Origin: Diprion similis
Lineage: Eukaryota > Arthropoda > Insecta > Hymenoptera > Diprionidae
Reading direction: 5' to 3'
Length of the DNA stretch: 64,000 nt
Assembly: GCF_021155765.1 (NCBI RefSeq)
Contig: NC_060114.1
Location: 17,900,501 to 17,964,500, forward strand
Numbering within the stretch: position 1 is the stretch's first letter; every line of letters begins with the position of its first letter. Both the position numbers and the translations under genes were made by a program. Below the pieces are notes generated by a model that made no database searches, had not been told where the DNA came from, and saw only the letters and a program-made list of their open reading frames with translations. Shown one piece after another: positions 46,901 through 58,300 of the stretch.

Positions 46901-49900
46901 GTCGGACGCGATTTCTCTCAGTCTTCTGAGAATCGCAAACGAAAGGCGAACGTACGGCGCACAGCAAAAGAGATGCCCTATCTACCGTGGAATAGCAAAT
47001 ATGCCACCCTTCCGGGTGTAGTCGGTAGTACATATGGTATTTTATACCACTCGCTATGGAAAATTAGAATATTGAGCATACAAAGTCAATAGTACATATA
47101 TTGTGTAACAAATAGACAAACTCGGTCTTTTTGTAAGTTTGCAATATGATTCGTAGTCGAGCCGAAGACGAATGTTGCAAATACGCGAGGCGAAAAGACC
47201 GTTGCCTCCTTGTTGCACACGATTCTTTACATAACAAGAGTATGTTACGCTGTTCTTCACGAAGCAAGAAATTAAGGTTAGGGTTGCGTAATGTTAGATA
47301 TCTTGGTGACAGAGCATGCGCGTGGTACAGAAAAGACCGCTTTTAACTCCTACGACTTAAAAGTGGTCTTTTCAGTACTCCGCGCATGCGCATTCGCATT
47401 CGCAGACTCATTCTATCGTCATAGAAACGGGCACTTTGTGTATGGAAAACAAGTATGAAAAAACGCATAAAATATGCTTGCGTTATATGATAGTACTACA
47501 TTTCGTATAACGAGTATGGATAAGGCACTTTGACGAGACGTGAGGTTTACGGCCCAAGTCGAAGGCTAGTGCTGTAACACACGAGTCAAAAAGCCTTATC
47601 TAGGCGAGTTCCGAATCGAATTTTTTTTTAACACGAGAGCCAAGAAATCACGACGAAGTTGCGATTTTCAGGTTATAGTGCTAAAAAGATATCTTTATGC
47701 ACTTGTCGCTAGATAGTTTGACGCGAAATTCCCCGGAGAATGGATTACAATTGGAGAACAGGAGTGAGACGAAGAACACATACGTTTACTGTTGCATAAA
47801 CTGATCCTGGGGGTGTAGCTGGACGTAGATAATTAGGGTAGCGACAACTGCGATTGAGAAATGGGGATCGGGGTTGAGATTGACGTGATGGGGTACCTTG
47901 CATGTCCTCATACAAGGATAGACGCAAGCAAATCAACGAAAGGTGCGAGCAAGCTGCGTCGAGATTTGATAAATGCCGAAATAGCAAACCTCCGTGATCT
48001 CTTGCCGCTACCGGCTTCCACGCGGCAGCGATTGTCACAGCTACAGCTCATGGCGCTCGTTTGCGTTTTCCTACGCAAGGCAAACTACTTTCAACGAGGT
48101 GAGTGCGCACTCTAAGCTACCCATATTATTCTATCGCCATCCATTTAAGAATCCCTTTCTAAACCATTGTACAGAATAATATAAATCATGCTCATTGTTT
48201 AATCATAAATTGCGGAAAAAATACACCGCTCGAAGAGTTGCCCATCTTCTCTTGAGTTATCATTGACTCAGAAAGCAGTACCTTGTCGATATACCTTGGA
48301 AAATGTCTAGTCTATGTTCCATCGCATTGGCATTAGACATTAGACATTCAGGCGACAATAGCCACCCTGGTAAAGAGAAGTTGCGGTAATTCCAGAACTC
48401 AAAAATAAAAAGGTGCAAGTTTCACGAATTGATTTCAAAAGTCAGTATAGGTATCCTGATGATGTACCTTACGCGGAACTTTGTAGTCTATGCTTATACC
48501 ATTCGTTACTGCCCAGAGAAATTCCTGTGAGAAGGATTTGGTTCGATAGCGTGACCTAGGGTGGTCCTTAATTGGAGGTTGGAAAAATTTTCATTATGAC
48601 ACCCCCTAGATTTATTCCAAATCATTAAAAAAAAATCTGTGTAGATTTTTAAGCCTCTACGTCAACTGGAACACGTGCCTCTAAGCTCCGAAAGTTTTAA
48701 ATGTAAAATACATGTAGTTTTTGTAACCAGTCATTTTGTTTTGTATGACTTTGGTATAAATTGAAAGACCAATTTGAAACATGGCAGAGTTGTTGTTCAT
48801 AATGATAGGAACAAACCCTGAAAGCTTCAAAATTTTATAAACATTGTTCCCTTTTGAATATAAGCCTAATAAAAGTGATGCTATTAAGCTTATATATATA
48901 ATGGGAGGTATATTATAAAATTATGATAAAATTTAAACATTTTCAGGGTTCTTATTATTATGAGCAACAACTCTGCCAAGTTTCAAATCGATCCCCCAAT
49001 TTATACAAAAATCATAGAAAACGAAATAACCGATTATAAAAACTATATGTATTTTACATTTAAGGCTTAAAACTGTACCCAGATTTTTTGTTTATGATTT
49101 AAAACAGATCTGGGGGCGTCCCAATGAGAATTTCTCCGACCCCCAAATAAGGACCACCCATTGAATTATTCCGGGAACAATGTGTTCAGGGTCACAAGAC
49201 CACCTTGGTAAACAGTAGCGAGTAATCCCAGAGTCGAAGAATGAAAGGATTTCAGAGTAACGTTGAGAATAGTCGGTAGTTTTTCCGCAACCACGTGACA
49301 GCGCAGTAGACGCATGGATCGAGAGCCGCGCGGGACAAAGGATATACCTATAATCGATGCTACGGAGCGATGAGAGTAAAGTGATATCGAAAATTCCTCT
49401 CGTAAGGAGGAGGCGGCGAGGGCGGCGTGGTAGGGGGTGAAAGGGGGACTGTAGTTGCAGGTAGAGCGGGTGGAATACGAAGGTATCTCCTCCGCCCGTC
49501 GGCTCCGCGGCTCGGAGCAGGCGGAGGAGAGTTCCGGGTGATCCGCTGACCTCTCGGCCTCTCCGCAGCAAGTCTCACGCTCCCGTAACCTATACACTGT
49601 ATATATACTTATATGTATACAGCCTCCGATATTCTATAGGTATATCTGACTCCCCATCGTGCCTACATATCGCGCCTCATATATGCATGCAGCCTTACGA
49701 AAATCTCTGTGAGCTTTCTCCTCTTCAAGTTCGCCCCTTATTTTTTATATACACCACGTCTATACATGCATCGATGTTTCTTCGTCTTCCCTTCCACCTT
49801 TTAATCTTCTTCTTCTTCTTCTTCTTCTTCTTCTTCTTCTACTTCACTCGATGATTATACGAACCGTCAGCTAAAGTTCACCATAACAAGACTCTTGTAC

Positions 49901-52900
49901 TGTCTAGTCTCTCGCGGTTTTCGCGGAGCGAAAGGCACCGTTCAACTCACTTTGCGGATGATGTGTACCTGCATGCATATATCTGTTATATGTATATTCT
50001 AAGGTTGTAACTTGAGTTCATATACACATCGTTCGTGATGAGAATTATCTTTGATCAATTGTAAATTTTTTGTTCTTTACGGTGTTTTCGTGCAGGTATC
50101 GATTGCACCATGTTCCATTCTTTGAGGTTCTATGGCCAAATTTCTGTAATCTGGCATGATTCTCCTTTTCACGATGACGAGATTTGCGACGTTTATACTT
50201 CCGTTTGTAAATTCAGAAGCGACTACCAAAAGATCTTCATAGAAACTACTATACCGCTCTACAGTAATCATTGCATGTATATACTGCATCTCGACATGTT
50301 TCATGCGATTTGAGCTACAAATTTGAATTATCAATGATAAAATTTGAAGTGGAGGTTCTATTGCCATATTAGCGAGAAAAATTTTGCTATAAACTTTCTT
50401 AAAAGTAATTCTAAAACCAATATATACACGTGTGTATATATCTAATGCATGTAATCGGTCTGGTGCAAGTTGAAGACCATGTCGACGAATGCATGTAACA
50501 TATACCAGCTACATACAGGCGTATAATAAGATGCCGGATTCTGGGTAACCCTCGTCTTGTGAGGTCCATCATGGATCCTCTGAGTCCTGTGTTTGGTAGG
50601 GTCTACGTTCAGAATTCCGGCCGCCTCATGTGTCTATGTATCCGCATTGTTTGCGTTACGTTATCAGCAATCGTATAAGCCAGTTTTCGTTGTGATAAGT
50701 GTGTACTACATAACAGAATGCAATTTTGTGTAATCAAACATCAGCTCAATTTTCATTTGTTTCAGCCTTTAAACCAAATTCGTCGGAATCATCGAACATA
50801 CCGATGCCAAACATTGGGTTCTCAAAGGTGAGTGCATCAGGTATAACCAATGAACTTCACTCTTTCATTTATAAGCGACGCTCATAGACAGCCAATTCTA
50901 CGAAACAAAAGAAACATGGAACTGATTTCACTATTGTACTACAGCGTCAAGGGTCATTGAACGCCGTTATAAATTTTCCAATGGCGGCTCAACCGCTTGT
51001 CCAGCCAAAGGTTGTAACTTTGAAACCTCCGCCACGTTGTAACTGGTACAGATGATCATTGATCAGTGATCTATCTACTGACAGCCAGAAAAAAATTGTC
51101 AGCACAGCTGAATTTCAACACGATATTGCTTGTCGCACTGTCAACTACACAGTGAAAAACTTCTCTTTCCCATTATGATTTTCTTCCTTTAGGCCATGTC
51201 CGGATTTATCATGATGATGACACAACAGGGCAAGCTATTGTACATATCGGAAAATGCCACGGACTACCTTGGACACTCCATGGTGAGTTAACAAGTGCAT
51301 ATGATATATTGATTCATCGCTTCGATTCATTTTCCAAATACCATTTTTTATCACGTAGGAAGACCTCTTGATCCACGGTGACAGCATTTACGATGTGATA
51401 GACAAGCAGGACCACGTCGTAGTTCAGAATCAGCTTTCACGCAACGTCGCTGGAAACAACAATAGAAGATTATTCCTCTGCCGCATCAACGTCTCGAGGA
51501 ATACTCGACGTCAACTTAGATTCGGCGATCAAAAGGTACGTTATACCTGCTGCTTTCATGATTGCGTAACTGCAGAGCCGTACAACGTTTTGCACTTTTT
51601 CCTATGCACGCGTCCGGATTTACGATTTACGGTTTTTCTAGGTGGTCCTTGTAGAGGGACGATATCTACCCTTCGTTCCCCTGTGCAATCGCGGTGACTC
51701 TGTATTCCTTGCCTCCTGCACACCGGTTGTTCTCCCAGAAACGAGAGAAAGTGTCGTTCAGGGAGCGACGAATATATTTTCTACAATTCACTCAATGGAC
51801 ATGAAGTATATTCACATTGACAAGACGTGAGTGTAAGACTAACAAGCGACTTTAAGCTGGCCGTGAGCCAACCCTTGAACTTCCTGTTTTCGCACGGCAG
51901 GTTCCAATAATTTCACGGAACAAAATTTCGACCTTGGATTTTTTATCCAAAAAGCCTCCACCTAATAATTTTCGTCAGAGTTTGAATATTTTAAGACTTT
52001 TTCCCCACCATATTGGATTCGTCATTTTGCATTTTACAAATCTGACCTTAGATTTGTGATCAGCGACCCCAAATCCCAACGGTACCACTTTTCAGTCCAA
52101 TCCGTTCATCCATTCTCAAGATATAATCATTTTCAATTCATTTCTCGTAAATTTGTTATTTAAGTAATTCAAAAAGTACTAAACCGTTCAAAGCAGAAAT
52201 CTGATGAGTTCTAAGTTCGGAAAAGTCGCGACGATTCGGCAACAGAGAGACGGGAAGTTAAAAATTGATAACGAAAGTCGGCCAGTTGTACTCCATGTTT
52301 TTACATTTTATTATACTTCTTCCAAACAGGGCAGAAAGTCATATGGAATACAGCAGATCCGAGCTCGTCGGTGTATCTTGGTACAATCTTCTTCATTGGG
52401 ACTCCATTAGAACAGCTCACTGCAAACATCAAACCGGTGAGTTCGATAAGACAGCCGTTCTTTCAGTGATCCATTTACTTTTTCATGAATTTGAATGTGA
52501 TCATGAGTCGATACTCTTTGTTTTCTTCTTACCTTGTACGTTTTCTTCTCTTACTCCAGTTATCCAATCAGATCAAGAACGTTCGAGCACCGCCCTTTTA
52601 CGACTGCAAAGTCGGTCTGGAAAATGGTTCTGGGTTCATTGCGTTCTCCAAGTTAAAGACACGACGGAAGAGTGCCAACATCCGGTTATAGTTTGCACGA
52701 ATCAAGTACTGAGGTAAGAATAAAATGCTCTATAGTACATTTATGTATATTATAAATCATTTTTGTCACCACATATTTCAGTTTTTCTTTAGTGGCATAA
52801 ACAATAAAACCCTTGCAAATATACTTCATCAAGTCGCCACGTCGGACGTAATTTCCAGAGACGAACAAATCGAAGTATACTTATTTTCATCCTTCACGGT

Positions 52901-54369
52901 TCTCTAATGTGGGTACAACTTTCGTTTGACAGCGACAGTGAGGCTGACGTGATGAGGGCGAGTTCATGGCTGTACCAATATGCGTCCCAGACGAAATTCA
53001 GTTACGGTCCAGTGCCAGAATTGCAAACGCGGCCAACTCTATCCTACAACAACCACGATTATAACTTGAGGCGAAACCTCGTCACCAGCTATAATTCCAG
53101 CTGCAGTACGGCGAACGGCATCGAGGAGGCTCATTGCGTGGAAAAGTCCGACCTCGAGTACACCCTTATGACGAAAAAAAAGCAGCTGCAGCAGCAACAA
53201 CAGCACCTGCAGCAACAACAGCAACCGCAGCAGCAACAGCACGCATCTACGGTAATAAAATCGTTTATTGCCAATCTTGGACAGTCGTAGTCAGAACTTT
53301 TTCCTCGTATATCTCCTTATTGCAGATGAAAATTCCGTCATGCGATTCCTTCTCCTTATAGCGCTATTACATATGTGAGTGCAACTAATACATCCTGCAG
53401 AGAGAAGACCTCCGTACCCACACCTGTAATTCCTATTGTACCAGTTTTTACCGTTTCCATTCACGTCGAGGGTACACTTTTGTCGAATGTCTTCCTATAC
53501 ACCGTCTTTGTCCGTGTTTTAATTTTTATCATCTTGTTGATGCCGCGATATGTTCTTGGACGTTGCAGCACTCCTCAACGCACATTAGCCGGGAGACCTC
53601 GGAACCGGTGGACATGTCGATAAACGGAGCCGTGATCTCACACCATACAGGAGACATCGAGCAGCGAACCCTCCACATACTATCCCAAGCCCTGACATTC
53701 AACATCCGTAACAACAAGCAACGGAAGGGGAGCAGCACCCTGCTCCAGCAGCAGATGCATCACGGCAACTCAGTTCCCGGGGTGAGTTCCACGATTTTGC
53801 GAGAGTGTTCATCCCCGAGATGTTCTCCGAAGTACGTCAGTCTAACGGACCTGGACAAGAGTTACGGTGAGAGTACCGAGGTGACTTCAATCGTAGCTTC
53901 GGCTTGCTGCACAGCGACGGCGATAGACAGCTGCAGCTACAATTCGCAGAGGCGGCTGGTGATTAAAACGGCGACGATCGTCGAGCCAGCCGAGGTCTGC
54001 ACCGAGCCTTGGGGCACGGCTTGTACTTCCGTTGGAAACGCTTGGGTCGACACTCTCCAGAAGGTTCCCGATATCGTTCAGCTCCAGGAGCTCAGCCCCT
54101 GCGTCACGACGCCTACCACACCTTGCACCGACGTCTCGGCTGACTCGGACCTCAGATCCGGGACACCGATTTTCAATTTTGACTGGTCGGCCGAGCACCA
54201 TGTGCCCAGCCTCAAGGTCAATTTCCGCAACGTCACCAGCCACGATAGCAAGCGGACTCTTGTGCAGCCTTGTGAGGTTTCGCAGCCTGCTATCACCCTA
54301 CAGTTACCTGCTACGAGGCGAAAACATACAGGGGCGGGTTCTGACGTCACAAAAGGATTCACGAAATGA
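43920..54369 (+). CDS. dys: Dysfusion, bHLH-PAS transcription factor of the NPAS4 group
   Basis: Exons: 43920-43930, 47917-48098, 50766-50827, 51193-51282, 51359-51535, 51642-51826, 52330-52436, 52560-52713, 52933-53251, 53569-54369. They join in frame to 695 residues. The bHLH (about 5-62) reads [20 protein letters not shown] and [20 protein letters not shown], diagnostic of dysfusion/NPAS4. PAS-A starts at [24 protein letters not shown] includes [32 protein letters not shown] and [11 protein letters not shown] Gln tract (about 400-425) precedes a long Ser/Thr-rich C-terminus, probably a trans-activation region. In flies Dys dimerises with Tango and controls tracheal fusion and leg joints. 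The first exon (MFN plus two bases) is the least certain part; it was chosen because its phase 2 fits the acceptor ACAAG|G at 47916. An ATG at 47861, in frame within the adjoining intron, is the alternative start. Confidence 0.93.
44035..44278. mobile_element. MITE-like element in dysfusion intron 1
   Basis: The ends CCTGGTGAAAATTTC and ATTTTCACCAGGG are inverted over about 13 bp, bounding about 240 bp of AT-rich non-coding DNA with internal repeats of the ATTTTTTACGAAAA type. Confidence 0.6.
45000..46763. other. Part of dysfusion intron 1, nothing firm recognised
   Basis: AT-rich. Frames at 45512-45740 (minus) and 45987-46334 (plus) are open but show no domain, no supported splice context and ordinary AT-rich codon use, so they are not called as genes. 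Confidence 0.35.
46764..47021 (+). other. Orphan candidate exon inside dysfusion intron 1
   Basis: After a good acceptor (GGTTGCAG at 46756-46763) an open frame of 85 codons runs to a TAG at 47019-47021. The protein is balanced and non-repetitive (for example [20 protein letters not shown] and [16 protein letters not shown]), more protein-like than its neighbours. It has no in-frame ATG at its beginning, so it would be a terminal exon of another transcript or a pseudo-exon. It does not fit the dysfusion frame as a required exon. No family recognised. Confidence 0.35.
47150..47495 (-). mobile_element. Second copy of the MITE found in integrin intron 18
   Basis: In inverse orientation it shares AGAAACGGGCACTTTGTGTA, the GCGCATGCGC palindrome, AAGACCGCTTTT...AAAAGTGGTCTT around a centre near 47350, CATAACAAGAGTATGTTACGC, and GACCGTTGCCTCCTTGTTG with 16932-17262. 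Confidence 0.75.
48559..49160. mobile_element. Large foldback element of about 600 bp
   Basis: The ends GGGTGGTCCTTAATTGG and CCAAATAAGGACCACCC (the latter preceded by CCC) are inverted. The arms (about 48559-48855 and 48880-49160) match along most of their length, for example AAACATGGCAGAGTTGTTGTTCAT against ATGAGCAACAACTCTGCCAAGTTT. The loop is only about 25-30 bp. No coding capacity. This is a near-complete palindrome typical of foldback MITEs. Confidence 0.85.
49805..49840. repeat. CTT trinucleotide microsatellite
   Basis: About 12 CTT/TTC units in dysfusion intron 2. Confidence 0.9.
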
Positions 54370-54744
54370 GGACGAATGTTCTTCTGAAAGATCGTGGTTA
54401 CGCTGATCAGTGTTAATGTTTGTCTTTTTTTCGGATTGAACTGTGCGCCCGCGGATTATGGATTTCGATTTTGGGAGTCATGATTGCTATAAAAAATGCA
54501 TAACGGATACACCAATTTCTGTTAAATAAATTTGACTAGCAAAATTATTACGGCAAAGTTAACAGAACCAGAGGAATTAATTGTTTTTATGCGTTTGTGG
54601 CTATCATATCGTTACAATTATCCTCCGTGTAAATGTATTATTATCTCTATTACCTGTGTATAGTTATGTAGTTATACGCGAGTGTGATAATGTATGTTAC
54701 TATTTTCATTTTGGAGATGTTTGTATAATAATTATTATTACGTG

Positions 54745-54750
54745 AATAAA
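54745..54750 (+). terminator. Polyadenylation signal AATAAA of dysfusion
   Basis: AATAAA lies about 375 bp after the stop codon. An earlier AATAAA near 54525 is a possible proximal site. Confidence 0.55.
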
Positions 54751-55324
54751 ATGGTGCTAAAATTCTAAATCCTGCAGTCTAAAATCACCGAAATAGTATT
54801 ATTATTATATTTCAGTGGTCTAAATACGTGCGCCATACGCAAATACCTATCTATGCAAATTTTAGGGACTCTACCAGAGGTAATTCTGATTGTACGAGCG
54901 TTACCAGCAGTCGGTACAATTACCGTCCGCGCTGAAACTGCATTACCGACAAGTATAACCGCTGTGTTTCTAATGACGTCCGACGTCTTCGCGACCAAAC
55001 CAGTTTGAATTTTACAGCATGGCCTGTCAATCGTGGAATCGCTCTACAGCCGTCGTTGACTGAGGATATGTCCTCAGTCAAAGCAGCCGTTTGTGGTATT
55101 TGCTGAGTACGGGTATAAATTCTATGATAACAAGAATTTTCGGAATTTTTTGCTTTAGTTATGAGGATGGCAATATGGGCTCTTTGCGACTGAACAAAAC
55201 ATCGCATGTGTCAAGCAAATTCTTTGTTAATGCGAGCCCCTTTCAACCTTCAACCTTCCACCTCGTATCGTCAATACGAAGCTATTCGTAGTTGGCAAAG
55301 AAAACGGAACCGTAAATAAGAACC
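54751..55324. promoter_or_regulatory. Intergenic region upstream of ATR
   Basis: About 570 bp between two genes on the same strand. It should hold the ATR promoter. A hairpin-forming palindrome lies at 55056-55081; nothing else was recognised. Confidence 0.4.
55056..55081. repeat. Perfect 11-bp-arm palindrome upstream of ATR
   Basis: TTGACTGAGGA and TCCTCAGTCAA flank a 4-base centre TATG. It could be a dyad binding site, since it contains TGACTGA-like AP-1/bZIP half-sites, or the centre of a small foldback element. Confidence 0.6.
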
Positions 55325-58300
55325 ATGAGCAGCGAGACTACTGCCGAATTATCAAACTCGAGTAACAGGTAAGTTTTGTCTTTCTAATGCCTTCAACTCT
55401 AGTATATAACATTATTCGGAGACCGGCAAATTCGAACATCGGCAGATGTAACTTTGTTTGTAATTGTGAAATTTTTTCTTTTGTTGTTCTAATCCCTTCA
55501 GTTCTTGTATATAACATTATTTAGTCACTGCTAAATTCGAATATCAGCAGACGTAATTTCATCCTCTTTTACCCTATCATTCAAACTGTACATTCGTTAT
55601 TATAGTTCATCTATTAACAGCAGCGTAGCGACTGCAGAAACAGTATGGAGAGTGATAAACAACCCTTTGGTCGCGATATTGTCGGACCTACAAAACAACA
55701 CGGCAGAACGAACGATTCGCGTCATTTTGGGTTCTATTCTCAAGGGGTCTGCCAACCTGACGAATGTCTTGGTTCCCCCTCAATCGGGTGGAGAAAACTA
55801 CGAGAATCTCGAGAGACAGTATACAGGTAGAAATGGCATCTTATCAACACCAAGAAAAAAATTAATGAAAGCGTTAAAGTTTTACAAAGAATCACTTCTC
55901 CTATTTCATTGCAGAATTCACAATTTGGCTTTTTGGAACGATGTTCTACATATCAGGTGCGCCGTTTAGTACAGAAGTGCACTCTAGCAGTTTAGAAGTA
56001 CAAGCTTGTATGCTGCGCATACTAGCTACACATTACCCGCCTAATTTTAATCGAATATCTTCAGAGCTGCTGGATGTTTTGGAAGGTGTGTTTAAAGGAG
56101 TTTGGAATATGTTTTCTGGCATTGGCTAATAGCATGGTTTGAAAGTCAAGGAACTATGCGATATAATAACCTAGTGTCTGTATGTTTACAGACACTGTAA
56201 AATTTGAAGCAAAGTGTACGCCTGGAGATCAGATGGAGATAACCAGATTCCAGGCAGAGTCTGGTGTTATAGGTTATTTAGATCTCATTTCCTTGCCGCT
56301 TAAGATTCCTGAAAGAAGGCTACAATCTCTGCAGATTTCTATTTCAAAGGTAATATTAAGGGGTTAATAGTAGAACTCGATAACCAGAGCAAGTCATAAT
56401 AGTAGAATGAATAACAAGTCTGTATAAAAGATTTGTTCAATGAACTAATTTCTTTATTTATTTATTGAAACAAGAGCAGAATTAATCTGTCGATATATAT
56501 AAGAAAAAGTTTTACGTCGCATTTTAATTACAATATGTAATTTTTCAAATTTCAATTGCATCACTGATCCCATTTTACCCATCATTTCATCTTTGCAGAT
56601 CATTTTAAAGATTGGTGTTACACAATGGAATCAGTCAAGGTTGTGGGATGTGTGTCTCAAAATGATCGTCGATTCTTCTCCAGATGTAAAATTCCTTGCA
56701 CTAAAAATAGCAACGCAGATGATGGAACGATCGCTAATTGGACCAAAGGTGTCAATACGAACACAAGGTTTTTTCCATATTGTGTACATATTTGTATCAT
56801 ATTTTCCTTACAATCGTATTTTTTTTTCATTCAAGGATAAATATATAATCATAGTCCGGACTATAGAGATGGTCAAGCTTATTCCTACCTGGAAAAATCT
56901 TGGTGTACTATCGGCAGGCACAGATGCAGTATGGGCGGAAACTTTGACGAATTTTGTTAGAGGGATCGAAACTTCTCCAATCGCCACCAGCCTCTGTTAT
57001 GAAGTCATTGATCTGACAATCTGCAATGATTTTGATGGTAAGTTTAAAAGCAATTTGTAATTGAATAAGGTGGAATATACTAACTGATGAATAGTATTGA
57101 ATCATGAAGTGAATTACAGTAAGTTCTGAGCGTTTGAGAGAAGCGGCGTGCGCCAAAGTCACACGTTATTTATTGGACAATCCAACCTCATGTACTCCCG
57201 AGGATATAACCAAGTGTTCTATTTATCTTGAGAATTGGACAGTAAGCATTTTTTTTCTCTAAATAATACCGTTTATTAATAATGTCTCGAAATTGCAGAA
57301 GGCGCCGTAAATAGGTACCCTGAATAATTGATATTATTTTTGATTTTTAAAGGGTTTCCTTGAGATAATGCAGCACCTAGTGTTAAATGACATTGAATCT
57401 TCGATGGCTAAGCTTAAACAGAATTCGTTGATAACTAGCGAGACGTGGAGTATCTTGGGGAAGATTTTCACTGATAAGTTACAACGTAAAGAATTCCACT
57501 TCACTTTAGAAATTCTGAAATGTTCGAGCTGGCTCGACTTCCAGATTGCTCAGGCCAATATTGATGTTTCATTTTATGGAAGAGAGTCTGAAAGCATAGC
57601 TCTGATTTTCATAAATGAACTGCGTGGAAAATCCAGTGTAAACCAAACTTTAATTTTTGAGAATATAAATCAGCTCTGCAGGCACAGAGAAGTCAAGAAT
57701 GTGGAGTTACACGAAGTTCTCTTAGAATCCCTGCCACATGTTGGACAGTCATCTGTGAACGTGCGACAGCAAATTGTCACTGCTGCGAAATCCTTGGATG
57801 TTACGATGAAAATAAAATCCTTGGACACTCTCTGCCAGTTTGGAAATTTCGAAAAACGTCTTCCGCTCATCAAAATCTGCGTCATTTCCGACTACGTTGA
57901 GCTGGCAGTCGCTGCTATTAGGTAAGCTGCTTCGTACCGTGAAAAATGATTTGAAGGACGATTCTGCTCAAGTAATTCAAAGAAAGATCATGGCCAGAGT
58001 AGAATCCCGTTTCAAATTCACTTATTCGTGTACTTTTTCATTCTGCAGTACTAAAAACGAGAAAATTACTTTCAGAAACCTTAAGTTTGCCATCGGGGAA
58101 GGTAAATCTTACTCCGTCACCTCTGTAATAGAAATAATGAATCTAGCCACAGCTTCGGCTAAGGAAGAGTTGCGTTTAGCCGCAGCCGAATGTATGGGAG
58201 GAATATTTTGTCTGCTTTCCGGTCGAGCAGTGCTCGCGAGGTATTTGCTATATTCGTAGCTCACAAATTTTTTCAACATTCCAAAAGTTCTGTTTCATTC

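Noticed and set aside
49092-49597. Minus-strand frames of up to 159 codons in a dysfusion intron
   Set aside because: They overlap the right arm of the foldback and a GC-rich, purine-biased stretch; no domain or splice signals support them.
52790-52907. Possible dysfusion exon after TTCTTTAG near 52790
   Set aside because: It is open only to a stop and lacks PAS-protein character; the acceptor at 52932 gives the expected [17 protein letters not shown] continuation.
53178-53245. CAG/CAA repeat as a stand-alone microsatellite
   Set aside because: It is in frame inside dysfusion exon 9 and encodes the Gln tract, so it is treated as part of the gene.
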